From the NCBI GenBank assembly GCA_022264855.1, contig JABYQU010000070.1, positions 80,729-144,728 of the forward strand: a stretch of 64,000 nt of DNA, read 5' to 3'. Both the position numbers and the translations under genes were made by a program. The stretch is from Lenzites betulinus (taxonomy: Eukaryota; Basidiomycota; Agaricomycetes; Polyporales; Polyporaceae). The notes under the pieces were generated by a model, which was not told where the DNA came from, did no database searches, and saw only the letters and a list, made by a program, of their open reading frames with translations. Below, piece after piece: positions 23,280 through 34,715 of this stretch (positions are counted from its first letter, which is position 1; every line of letters begins with the position of its first letter).

Positions 23280-25442
23280 TCACAGCATAGAGAGCGACAG
23301 AAGCAAGGAGAGAGCAAGGGGCAATACCATGGTCCGGATTCCGTTCTGTGCACGTTGGGGGTACAGCGACGATGCGGCGTTCGGCTGGGTCGAGGTTGGC
23401 GCGCCGTTAGACGAGGTTGCGCTGCCAGTGGCCTGGCCGTTGGCCTTGTTTCCTGTCGCGCTTCCGCTGGCCGATGCCGTCCCGGAGCCTGCCGTTGTTG
23501 TAGCAGTCGTCAGAACATCGCTTTGGCGGATGAGACTGCTGGCCGTGGGCGCAGCGTCGGTTGTACCTGGTAGTCATAGTTCTGCATCAGGCGCAAAACG
23601 CAGAGGTTAAACAAGACAGCAACGCACTCTCGAACCTCCCGCCATCCTTCTGCGCAGCGGTCACCGCATCGTCTAACAAATCATCCGCGTTTGCCGGGAC
23701 GAGCGACAGGAAGCCCATGCGAGGGGGATCGACCGATGGATGAGTCATGTTTCCATAATAGAACACGACGAGGGTGCTCTTCATGAGAGGGTCGCCGATA
23801 TTCCAGCTGAAGAGTGCACCCGACTGGGGTGCGTCCGTGCCTACAATATTGTCGGCGGAGCACTGTGGTGTGCCAGTATTGTCGACTGGGCCCTGCGCTA
23901 CAAAGTCGCGAGGGTCGACCGGGAACCTCTTCCCCCCGATTCCGAAAGCGAGCTCGTGTCCATCAGTGCAGGGGAGAAGGGGGCGAGCGCTCGAGTCAGC
24001 TGCAAACGCAGGAGATACCTTGCTAAGGATGTTATTCACGACATCGGTAGGCCCGCGCAATAGCGAATTGCCCTACCGCAACTATTAGAAACATGGCAGT
24101 GTATGTACGGAAGAATGTACACTCACTGTGTCAATGAGAGCGGATAGTGACGGGTTAGGGATACCGGTCGCTGTTTGTGTCGAGAGCGGAAGCTCTTGAC
24201 CATCCAGAAATACCCCGTCCAGTTCGACTTCCCAGCGCCTGTCATATGTGTTTGAACTACTTCATGTTGACCATACTCGAAAGTGTCTCCACTTACAAGG
24301 GATACACTTCCTGGGGTGCAAATGAAGGCGGGTCGAGGCCACCAACACTACTGTCATAGAGACGAACTGGGACCCATGTGAGGGAGGAATTGTCGATCCC
24401 TTTTGGTAATTCACCAATTGTGATCACTCCCTCTCCCGAGACGTCAATGGTATCTCGCTGTAGCATTATCTGTGATAGTGTGAGTATCAGGGGTTAATTG
24501 GTAATGTGAAAGGACCCTACGGAGAACATAGGCTCAGCAATGGCACCTGACAAGGCCAGACGGGTCACCACGGGCCCGGAGTTGGCTGTTTGTTCGACGA
24601 AGGTATCTGTCCCGCTGCCAATGTTTTGGATCTGTAGAACGCCCTGTGAACCTGCATACTTATATAGATGCTGATCGCGTGTCTATACCTCTGCGCTGAT
24701 GACACTGGCTTGGACAAAGCTACGAATCGGTACGATCCTTAGCTGTAGAAATACCGCAGAAGGCAGAAAAGCTAACCTCTGGGAGAAAAAACCGAGTCCG
24801 ACAATGCCCGCGGCATTATTCACTACAGCAGAATTGTCTGTGTCAGACACGGCGGCCAGTGTTTGATTCTTCATCACGAGACCGGCAATCGTGACATCGT
24901 CGCGCCCAACAACACCATTGGCATGAGTGCCAGTCGTAGAATCCCCATACTTGAGCTGCACGGTGCCGCCGCTTTCACGGAAGGTAGCTGTATCATATCG
25001 CGTAGCAGTTGAATTCTCACACACTGGCGTCAGGCATGCCGAATCTATGACCCACAGGTCGGCAGACCCGGTGTCTGATGCATGTAGAAGTATGATCTCA
25101 GTGCTGTTAGCATGACACGTCAAGTGCAGTACGTACCAAGATTCGCGGTTGTAGTCGTATTGCCAATCGTCAGGGCCACTGTATAGAAACTGCAACCATT
25201 CTCAGTTACTCACGCCGACTGCAAGAGATACGTAGAAATACTTACAAGTCCTGCTGATCACCGAGTCCCACCGTTCCACCCACAACGTCGCTACCATCTC
25301 TCGCCGAAATCTTGTAAGAGGATTTGGCCAATGGAAGAGTAAGGCTCCTTGTCCGTGGGAGTGCTTGCACAGGCAAGGTAGAAGCAGAGACCAATGCAAA
25401 CCATGCAAACAAATCCAGAGAATTCCAAGCCGTCCTCATCAT
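23280..25442 (-). CDS. GPI-anchored-type aspartic protease, paralogue of the neighbour
   Basis: The start at 25442 (MMRTAWNSLDLFAWFALVSA) gives a clear signal peptide; an upstream in-frame codon would spoil it. Catalytic motifs are DTGSADLW (near 25080) and LIDTGNSL (spliced around 24130-24070), both intact. Flap: LKYGDSTTGTHANG. C-terminal lobe: FSWNIGDPLMKSTLVVFYYG. After the protease domain an intron (about 23616-23540) appears to lead into a Ser/Thr/Ala/Gly-rich segment ending with the hydrophobic MVLPLALSLLLSLSML and TGA at 23282-23280, the form of a GPI-anchor signal. The protein probably sits at the membrane or wall, like fungal yapsins. The exact last intron is uncertain. Confidence 0.82.
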
Positions 25443-26621
25443 AAAGGAAGACAAGCTACACAGATGAGAAGCAGAGACACCAGACAGCCGGTGGACACAG
25501 AGAGAGGAACCAGAGGCCAACTTCGTCACTGCAAGTTCGTTGGACCTATAAACTGCACGTGAAGAACGATAAAGTCAGAAAGGCAGCCCAGCAATTCTGG
25601 AGGCAGTACCGTGACACCGGGAGCTTCCGATGGTAACCAGGACCATCACCAGCGCGCGGCCAAGGCAATGACCCCGCTCACGCCGAATTTGAATGGTCAC
25701 AGCCAGGCAGAAGGCTGTTATAATGGCGTAAGTATACGGCGCGCGTGTTGTCTACGAGTCGGACTCGCCGCCCACCAGCACCGCTTCGTATAGGTTTTGC
25801 TTACTCGCGGTCAGGGTGAAGGACGGTGCTTGATACTGACCGGATACGCATGCTCTTCTCGTTATGGAGTTGAATAGTGTGATCCGAGTCTACCAACCAT
25901 CAAGATTTGGAGAACGCACCCTCAGCGCTTAAGCGCTCGTTGAGCGTCTGTATTATGTAACGCCCAGCCTGCATGCTGCGTTTTCAGTCCAAGTCATAGC
26001 TCGCGTGTACGCTCAACACAAACTTGACACTACTCGTCTTTTCAGGCGCATACATCACCGCAGGTAAACTATACCGACAATCCAAGAGGTTTCCCTGTCG
26101 TAAATGTTTCGGGCTCGAAGCCGAAAATACCAAGTTCAAACGGTAAATCAGCTTCTCCTCCGGCCAAGGGACAGAACGCGCTGAGGATACATAGCCTTAC
26201 TACATAATTCTGGCGTTACTTATGTCCCATCAAACCAAAGGGACGAACCCTGACACCCTCTTCCAATAGTATCCAGGCCGTCTCACAGCTGGCTATGACT
26301 ACCGCAACCCCGAGGGCCTAAGCTCATCATGCCCCATTGTCATATGCCGGGTGTGGTGGAGTGCGTATATCGTCCCTATTTAAATTTTGGTAAACATCGG
26401 ACGCTCAGAGAACACCCGAAGAAATATGACGCCGTGCTTCATGCGTGCACACCGCACCAGTACGGGCGCGGGATCCAGACGCCCTCACATGAGGGGGCCA
26501 TTTTGGTCCTTGATGCTTGGGCGCTGTATAGTGCCGGCTCTGCGGACAGCTCGCCACAGCATCGATGGTATATATCAAGCCTGCGAGAAATTATGTCTCA
26601 TCTCACTCGGAACATACTCAT
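25443..26621. other. Divergent intergenic region between protease and dehydrogenase
   Basis: No coding frame of protein character. Carries the divergent promoters of the minus-strand protease and plus-strand dehydrogenase. Confidence 0.5.
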
Positions 26622-28141
26622 ATGGCTACACGCAGGAACTACCTGACACCCCAAGCAGACTGGACTGTCGATGACATGCCGGACCAATCTGGGAAAGTGT
26701 TTCTAATCACGGGTGGAAATACGGGCCTAGGTGGGTGTTTGCGAACGAATGGTCATCAAGCCATGAGCCACGGCTGACGGTGTGCTTGTGACCAGGATTT
26801 GTAACTGCCAAAGTGACGTTCACCAGGCTACACAATGAACTGTTGACTGAGAATGACCCTAGATTCTGCTTTCACGGAACGCAAAGGTGTACATCACCTC
26901 TCGGAATCGGGAACGCGGACAGATGGCCCTTGACCAACTACGGAGGGTGTCCGAAATGATCCATCTCTTACCACTCGATCTCTCCGACCTGCACTCAGTC
27001 CGCCGGGCGGCCATTGAATTCATGAGGTACGCGGGATTTTTATATGTGTTTGGTGATGGAATGTGTTCACTACAAAGTTTGCGTCTGCATGAACGAACAG
27101 GCACGAACAGTACCTCCACGTACTTATCAATAATGCGTAAGTTCCACATGTCCGTACCAGGCTTCCCATTCGCTGACAACCAAATGAATCGCAGTGGCGT
27201 GATGTCTCCTCCCGCTGCATTGCTCACGCGACAACGCTACGACTACCAATTCGGCGTCAACGTCCTTGGACACTTTTACCTAACACAGCTTCTTCTACCC
27301 GTCCTCCTAACCACAACGCGAGCCATGCCCCAGCCTGACAAAGTGCGCGTAATACACTACACATGCACGCTGCCCCAATCTTGTCGCATTGACTACACGA
27401 CGTTGATGGATGGACCTGTGCGGAGAAGGCGTACACCCACCGAGTTGTATCAGCAGTCGAAGCTAGTATGTGACACGGACAGACTTGACTGGACGTGGAG
27501 CTGATCTGTCGTGTTAAGGGTGATTTACTATTTGCTATGGAGATGGCCGACCAATATAGGGACCAAGGCATTGTGTCATTAGCCGTCAACCCAGGTATGA
27601 TTCCAACGTGGACCCGTTCGTGAAGCGACAATTAAAAGTGCTCCCGGTCCAGGAAATGTATACACAGAGCTTACAAGACATACTAAAGGCGTTGGTACGA
27701 TCATCTCGGTACGTCGAAGGCCAATACTTTCGCAATCACAGTGAACGCGGCTATGACCCATGAGCTGACGACATTCACGCACCTGTCGCGACCTGTAGAA
27801 TATGTTTACGCAGAATGTTTCGAAGGGCGTAGTAACCCCGCTCTTTGCCGCAACTGCTCTCCGGGCAGGGGGCATGAATGGAAAAGTATGTCTCTATTAT
27901 CAGCCTCGCAAAGGGGACATCCACTAACGATGCAACGAAGCTTCTTGATTCTCGAGGTCGGGTCAATGACGTCCCCATGGCTTTACTAGCGCGATCCTCA
28001 GGCGAAACATTATGGGACTGGCTGGTAGCACAGACTGAGTGCTTCGAGATCGTGCATGCTGTCGAATGCAAAGACTCTGGTATTGAGCCTGAAGAACTCG
28101 CTGGGAAACCCGACTGTTCACGGGACTTGATTGTGGTGTAA
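26622..28141 (+). CDS. Short-chain dehydrogenase/reductase (retinol-dehydrogenase-like), catalytic Ser altered
   Basis: The start at 26622 gives MATRRNYLTPQADW. Cofactor motif GGNTGLG, then VYITSRNRERGQMA (fits NADP preference through the Arg residues), LPLDLSDLHSVR, LINNAGVM formed across an intron near 27135-27190, NVLGHFYLTQLL, and the active-site YQQSK with LAVNPG downstream. The C-terminal part reads VVTPLFAATALRAGGMNGK and ends with a LWDW stretch typical of fungal SDRs. Where relatives carry the catalytic Ser (VVNxSS), this sequence has VIHYTCT, so the serine appears replaced by Cys or Thr. The intron after NPG (about 27596-27810) is longer than the others and its ends are uncertain. 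It may be an enzyme of altered chemistry or an early pseudogene. Confidence 0.72.
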
Positions 28142-28768
28142 TCGCATATTAACGTTGAGAAATCAGCTACGGTACCTTGTTCCTCGTATATGCACATGTG
28201 TAGAAATGTTTCGTAATTATTTGTATACGTACGGACCCAGTACCAGAGATAGACATCATAATTGCATACGCCGCTACGTCACATTGCTTGTCAACTTCAC
28301 CAGAGCCTAAAGATTGCTATACTAGCCTTATGCGGACCGCTCATCATGCCCGACGTTCATGTAGCTCAGGCATCGAAACCACCGGTCCACAGCGGAGGGG
28401 GGAGGGCATCCGCAACATCCCCGCACCGCGTACCTGCGATGGAGGCGCAATATTGAGGTGTCCGGGCTGCTGAGCTACCGCACGGATAGACCGTCCGACG
28501 TTGCGCCATACGATCTGCGTCCCACAGCTAACTCGACACCGGCAGGATGCAGAACTGCGTGGGCGAGATGAGAGCGTCCGCGCAGGACCGACTCTGCACG
28601 ACGGCGCGGCGATACTTAGAACTCGTGGGCTATCCCGAAATGGCGCACTTGCGGGACAGCCCCCTCCGGAATGCTCCCCCGCACGCGGAGGATCCAACGT
28701 GGGTACAGTTGATCCTATATGTCGGCCTATCAACTCAGTTTGCTGACCTTTGAACGCTTCCCGCCCAG
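28142..28768. other. Intergenic; exons 1-2 of the following paralogue are missing here
   Basis: GC-rich stretch from about 28370 to 28720 unlike its AT-richer surroundings. No signal-peptide exon or QC..W exon could be found, although the next feature needs them. Confidence 0.4.
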
Positions 28769-29215
28769 CCTCGTACTTTTTGGTAAGTTGACCGTCCAAC
28801 CCTGTCTCGCCGTTTAGTTTACTGACAAGCCGCACCTCTCTTACAGGAGTGAGTCCCTCATAGCCTTGGAGACTCATAGCCATGTATCCTGATCTTTCTT
28901 GTAAATCTGCGGCATAGGTTCCAGCGTGACAACGAGGTCATTGAGTCGTTCGGCACTCTTGGCTCGAACGCCTTTAACTGGAACACCAATGTTCCCGCAG
29001 GTGCGTCATATAGTCTTGGTGCTACCACTACAGCTTTCTGCTGACGCTAGGAGCTCAGGCTCTGTGATCACGCTCGCACTCATCGACGCGATCCAGCAAT
29101 TTGTTCTAAGCGCACCGTTCACTGTCCTCCAGGGATGTGCGTTTCTCCCTCTTTCTGTGATGAAGGACTCAACGAGCTGATATCATTCATAGCGAGCAAC
29201 TGCACGCTCATATAA
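28769..29215 (+). pseudogene. 5'-truncated copy (SSP1) of the small secreted protein family
   Basis: Exons recognisable by comparison with the intact copies: a 14-nt microexon 28769-28782 (encodes SYFL), a 2-nt microexon GA 28847-28848, an 83-nt exon 28918-29000 (ends NWNTNVPA), a 78-nt exon 29059-29136 (SVITLALIDAIQQF...), and the last exon 29193-29215 ending SNCTLI and stop. All splice sites are canonical and the frame is open. No signal peptide or first conserved-Cys exon is found in the 600 bp upstream, so the copy lacks its 5' end. The adjacent GC-rich stretch may be an insertion that removed it. Confidence 0.7.
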
Positions 29216-30228
29216 GCTACCATCCTGCATCCAGGATCAAACGAATGCATATTACGGGGCGGGGGCGGTCGTCATTGACTTACAGAGTTCTGTAGACTTT
29301 CGAGTACCTGAAATTATTCCATATGTGGTCGCCACACAAACACATTCTATGTTCCCCACGACGCTCCGTCTAATTTGCGCATGCTAAGTACCAACGAATC
29401 GGTCGGGTTCATACTTCTACTGGTGAAGGACGCGAGACGCCACAGACGCGTCCCGCGCAGCGAGCGATGCTCATCGCACCCACGTGATCGTGTCAGATCG
29501 CGCCACTCGGTGCGTGCCACAAACCCGAGACACACGCACCGAAGTAATCTGGTGTACACTTTTGTACTGGCTATATGGATACCTCAGTGCTCAACCTCGC
29601 TGCATCATCTCCCAGCTGGAAGCGATGTAAAAGCTCCGTCCAAAGGCACCGAAAAGCCTCGACCGTCTCAATACAACTCATCTGAGGCCCTGTACACGTA
29701 CAATTCTGGGGCCCGGAAGCTTATTCCGATCAAGCATGCAGATAACGGCTTAAACCAGCCGATGTGAGTGCATTCTATGTATTCGCGCCTCGCCGGTGTC
29801 GCCTGGGAGTGCGTCAACTGTGCATCCCCACCGGGTTGATGTAGCCGCTGGGGCAGTGCCGTGAAGTAGAACTGTGAACGGTTTTGACTGCGATCTGGGC
29901 ACGGGGATGTCATGTGGTAGATACATACCAGTCCCTCCCGGTGTAGGCACCCTCTAGGCGTTACTGTGGCAGCGTTTGACAGGTCGCAGTCGGATTCATG
30001 CCGCAGTCGAATCTTCAGAATGGGACTGGGCCGCCCACGTTTGTTGTCTAGGTGGCGCCTCGCGCGGCCGGAACCCAGTACTCCTCTCTGTGGAGCCTGC
30101 TGAGCATCATAGAAAGGTACAAGTACCATCATCGTACGGGCCCGCCCACACCGGTTGATCCTTCTGCGTCAACCTCCATCGACGATTCTTTCGCATACGA
30201 CACCCACTCCCTCACTGACAGAAGCGAC
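29216..30228. other. Intergenic between family copies SSP1 and SSP2
   Basis: No gene seen. Short scattered frames only. Confidence 0.45.
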
Positions 30229-30990
30229 ATGCTTTCCCGAATCTTTAACCTCGCAGTAGCTATGGCGGCGATGGCCTCGTCCGTGTTTGCGCAAGAACCT
30301 CTTACCATAGATACCCCGTAAGCGGGGTTATCGCGTGTTTCTGTACCGCTTCTGACAGAACGTTTACAGAGCTATCGCAAGGCAATGCGAGCCCACGCTG
30401 ATTACCTGGCATGGTGGCACGGGTAAGTGTAATTGGTAGAATGCTTCGGAAACGGCGGTGTTACTCACTACTTTCTAATTGCGGCACGTAGGGCTCTTCT
30501 TCCTGGTGCGTCCCCGTGTATGTCATCTTTGTATGCCTAGCTAAACTAATCACGGCCACGTAACGTTACAGCGGTTAGTATGATAGTTCCCTAATTCGGG
30601 GTCGCGAAGTTATACATGCTTATTATTTATGCGTTCAGCGTCCTTGTGGATGGACAGCCGATTCAAGAGTTCGGGGGACTCCCTGCCGAGACACATAATC
30701 TCACCTGGCCAACGAACGTAAGGGAATGTGAGTACCAATCATTCTAACTCACACATGAATCATACTTCGAGTCCCCTCCTCCATGTGCATGCTGATAATG
30801 GCTTGGCTGGGTTTAGATACTATTGTCACATTATCCCTTGACGACGAAGCGAGAGAGGAAGCGAACTCGGCGCCGTTTGTTATTCAGCATGGCCGTACGT
30901 CTTCTTTCGCACACTAATGCAGGCATAACGGGGCTGACGGTGTGCTCGGGTGCGACCTCGGCAGTGGAAAACTGTACCCTCGCCAACTGA
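30229..30990 (+). CDS. Small secreted protein SSP2, intact 116-aa family member with 14-nt and 2-nt microexons
   Basis: Exons: 30229-30317, 30370-30422 (53 nt), 30492-30505 (14 nt), 30572-30573 (2 nt), 30639-30727 (89 nt), 30817-30894 (78 nt), 30965-30990. They sum to 351 nt, 117 codons with the stop. The signal peptide MLSRIFNLAVAMAAMASSVFA is followed by LTIDTP, then RQCEPTLITWHGG, a GLFFL microexon, a middle strand region, TIVTLSLDD and the terminal ENCTLAN. Two cysteines (QC and NC) could pair. The compact beta-strand pattern resembles the Kre9/Knh1 N-terminal-like secreted domain common in Agaricomycetes (resemblance by eye). Role unknown; cell-wall or extracellular location is inferred. 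Confidence 0.8.
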
Positions 30991-32829
30991 ATAGAAGCCT
31001 GGGAGATGAGAAGTGCGGTGATGTCCCTAATAATCTCCAATGATCCTTCCGCGGCACGGCGGTGTGGCAGGCGCTGCATAGATAAGTGTTCCTAGGACAG
31101 TCGTATTAGCATAGCACGGCCCTCCGGGCAGACCTGGACTACAAACAAAATATAAAAAAATACGATAGATCGTAATAGCACCGATGAGCGCTGAGCAGCA
31201 AGGCCTGCTACCTTAATGAAGCAAGTGATCCTCACAGAATGAGCTTGGGCTAAGAACTGCAGATGGTATACACGCTAGTGACCTCGCCGTGGGGAGCTCG
31301 AATGATCAACGTTCAGCGTTCAACTCGCCGGCCTGCATGACACCACTTAACATATGAGAGAAACGTGTAGTCTTCAACTGAAATATTATATGGAGATGAG
31401 AATGCCCAACACAGCGGGGCAAGGGCCGTAGACAACCCTGCTTCATCGATCATCGATCATCACCGGCACCATGTAGAGGGCGTGAAGTTCTGACAGAGCA
31501 GATGGACACATTCCATGAGATATAACCCAGTCGAACACGGAGAGCAATCAAACAGGTTGCAAGGTACACCATGATATACGTTGTATACGGCGCGATACGA
31601 GGGCATGTTAAACGTTGATTAAATCGTCATTAAACGTTGGTTGAATCGTCATTAAACATCGTTGAACGTCATTGTGGTATTAGTATGGCAAGGGAACAGA
31701 GTTGCTAGCGATACTCACAAAGAAGAAACCACATACCAAGGCTTTGCACCTGCGCGGAGCCCTCATCGGCATGCCGAGACACATCAAGAGCTATATCAGA
31801 GCCGTTGTGCAAACCGTTTAAGTGTTCATCAAGGATATAGAACCTACGTCTTGATAACTCCGCTGCCACAGACTGAGCACTCGATGGAGAGATGCGGGGC
31901 GCTACAAGTTCCGCGAGAGCGAGTTTCGAAGTTAAAACCATACCCAACCCGTCAAAACCGACACGAGGGGGGCTCGAAACAACGCAGGACAAATCACCAT
32001 GATATACTGCAACGATCGGTCAGAAATGGGCAGGCAGATAAAAGAGATGTGCGTACTCAACGGCTTCGATGACGGCCGAGAAAAGGCAGCGGATGACAGA
32101 GGCGGAAGATGCAGGATGGACGACGACATGGTGGTACTGAAAGAACTCAGCGAGACGTCCCCAAGGCGACTGGGATAAACATGAATAAGCTGCGCCACAA
32201 AGCGCTTAAGTCTGCGGGCAATCGCGAGAGGGAGTCACAGATGTTACTACACGTGGGGGTGACGTTACCGTCACTTGAGGCGTTATTTCTCCCCCTAAGA
32301 CCTGTTCTACTTCGTAGTCCAGGAATACGAACGAACAGGAAACCGTTTGATTAAATAGCTCGCATGGAATGCGATGTGAACTTCCCCATGATAGATCCGG
32401 AGTCGTGGCATAACTCCTCACACCGCAGACATACATACTCTTCCCGAGTGCTTGTAACACACTCCGTTTCTGTTGGAAGCCCAGAATGTGTACTGATACA
32501 TGCCCGTGTGAGAGCGGAAGACCGAAGTAGACTATAGGGAGGTACAGACCAGTGCCTTCTCGATGTCCAAATGCGGTGATCCTATTACGAAGCGAATGTT
32601 CGCAGTACGTCCGGGTAATAGACCTCGAACAAACCTGACGCGCCCTGAGGTATGCGTACTCGGGGTGCATCGGTTTGTTATTTGGGCATGCTCTTCTGCC
32701 GCTGACGAGGGGCCCTATAAAACTCGGACTATGAAGTCGCGATTCCTCAGCCTCAAAGCCCTGAGAACAGGTTCAGCACTCACATTGAAAGTTCTGTTCT
32801 CCACATCTGTACTATTCGTCTTTGACAAT
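30991..32829. other. Intergenic with a small tandem repeat; possible degraded family DNA
   Basis: No intact gene. A tandem array at 31608-31671 lies in its middle. A minus-strand frame at 31705-31992 weakly recalls the family's 78-nt exon but lacks matching splice signals. Confidence 0.4.
31608..31671. repeat. Three-copy 22-bp tandem repeat
   Basis: Copies at 31608-31629, 31630-31651 and 31652-31671 (20 bp), all starting TTAAAC and ending CGTCA. Confidence 0.85.
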
Positions 32830-33596
32830 ATGCACTTCGCCAAGTCTCTGGGTGTGGGATTGATCGCTGCTACTGTCGCCCTTGCTATCCCGTCCAATGA
32901 CTTGATCCTGATAAACACACCGTGAGTTACATGTCCCCCAGGATGAATGCGATATTTAGTGTTGATGTCGTACTAGGCCGCTCGTCTTCCAATGTGACAT
33001 CACTCAGATCGTGTGGGTAGGAGGTCAAGGTTAGCAGCCTCGTCGTTCATAGTAGAGCATGCTCGAGTGGACTTACCGATCACTATAACTTGATTGTAGA
33101 GCCATACGTCCTGGTAAGTGGTCTTTGATCGAACTGCGACCGACTCGGAGAACTCGCTGACCTGAGTCTCTTTCACACTCCTGTAGACGTAAGTTTAATC
33201 ATATTCCTGCACGAGAACATGTCTCCTCGTATGGGCTCACTGAGATGCGTTCACAGCGTTTTGAAGGATAACCGCATCAGGCAGTGGTTCTCCGACATTC
33301 CTCAGACCAACGCCAATCAGACCTTTTTTTCCTGGTTGACCAACATCCACCAAGGCACGTTTATAGTCTTCCTGAACTCAATGAGATTCTCTACGCGAAT
33401 TATGACTGATGTTCGGAGACTTGCAGGACAAACGGTCTCACTGCAGGTTTTCGACGCGCTGGGCCAGACGGCGCCGACCGGGAACTTCGTTGTCCAACCT
33501 GGTCGTAAGTCAATGCCGCCCTCTTGAACACGTCACCTTGCGAGACTGATGCACACTGCTTTTGTTAAAGCGAGCAACTGCAGTATGATCATCTAA
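32830..33596 (+). CDS. Small secreted protein SSP3, intact 120-aa family member
   Basis: Exons: 32830-32921, 32977-33029 (53), 33100-33113 (14), 33187-33188 (2, AC), 33257-33354 (98), 33427-33504 (78), 33571-33596 (26). Total 363 nt, 121 codons with stop. Signal peptide MHFAKSLGVGLIAATVALA, then LILINTP, FQCDITQIVWVGG, EPYVL, a 32-residue middle segment ending SWLTNIHQ, VSLQVFDALG and the C-terminus NCSMII. The donor after the 98-nt exon must be GC (GCACGT at 33355) to keep the phase shared by all copies. Same predicted secreted role as SSP2; function unknown. Confidence 0.75.
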
Positions 33597-34021
33597 GGGG
33601 GAACACGAACCACTGTGTGTATGATGGAAGATCGAAAGCAAATGCCTGACGTGACTGGGCGCCTGAACGCGGGAGGTTGCGAAGGTGTGACCACAAATAA
33701 CATATGCACGTCACGCGACCTTGAATAGCTAGTATCGCAGGATCGGTATTCCGACGAGTGGATGTACTCGAAAGGCTCTTCAGCTACTATCCAGCTTCCA
33801 AATGATAGTATAATCAGTACCTCCTGCGTTCCCGCAGTGCATCGGATCTTGAGTTGGCACTAGTAGTTTTTAAGAGCATGAGGACGAAATAGTACCACAG
33901 TGTTGATGAGCATTATCGCATAGCTAACATAGGATCTATCGAATGGAACGATGTCGCATCATAGAAGGACAACGACCCAAAGAAGTGACTAAAGCGGTTG
34001 ACTACATTCACAGCCGCGAGC
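33597..34021. other. Convergent 3' intergenic region between SSP3 and SSP4
   Basis: No gene seen. Orientation of the family switches from plus to minus here. Confidence 0.5.
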
Positions 34022-34715
34022 TCACAAGCACCCGGTTTGCGCTGTTTATGGTGTCAACTCATGATCACATATCGTTGCAAGATAAATATTGAACGCACTG
34101 CTCGGCTGGACAGTGTACGCCCCAGACGCGGCCTTGTCACCCACGGCGTCTTCGATCTCGAGCGTGATGACAGTGCCTACGAGAATAGATGGCATCAATG
34201 GCATGATTATGAGCTATACACCCAAGGAGGGTACACCGGCGAAACGAGCAACCCACCTGACGGGAGATTGTAATTCATATCGTAGAATTGGTCCTGGATG
34301 TCGTTGATGGTCTCGTGAGTCCCGTCAAACCTCCGGCTGGGATGTTCATTGTCAGTATCACAGTGGGGACACGATTTCACGCAATCTACTCACGTCTGTT
34401 ACACATCGATTTTGCAGGATATCGTGAGACGCAAGACCTGCAAGTTGAATAGACTATTCATACCAAGTCGAATGGCGCTGCCGATGAAATTTAGTCAGGA
34501 TTTGTAGATCGGTCAAGCTGAATAGGCACTCACCAACGCCACCCGTCCACTCGACGATACCGGTTTCGCATTGGCGAGCGTCGGTCCTGGGACAATGTTA
34601 GCTCCCATAGACCATACGCAGCACTGCAGACATACGGCGTCGAGATGACCAGAGGATCAGCAGCGAAAGCCGAGGCGGCGAGGGTAGCGATGAAAACAGA
34701 GAGAGAAAAGCGCAT
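34022..34715 (-). CDS. Small secreted protein SSP4, intact 108-aa family member
   Basis: Exons, coding order: 34715-34636, 34586-34534 (53), 34477-34464 (14), 34395-34394 (2, AC), 34336-34257 (80), 34176-34099 (78), 34041-34022. Sum 327 nt, 109 codons with stop. Signal peptide MRFSLSVFIATLAASAFA, then LVISTP, RQCETGIVEWTGG, APFDL, a middle segment ending NYNLPS, TVITLEIEDAVGD and the terminus TGCL. All introns are GT-AG and 50-80 nt apart from the junctions noted. First and last cysteines are conserved with SSP2 and SSP3. Confidence 0.75.

Noticed and set aside
31705..31992. Minus-strand frame with weak likeness to the family's 78-nt exon
   Set aside because: No AG acceptor in the right place, no 14-nt or 2-nt steps, and no NC terminus.
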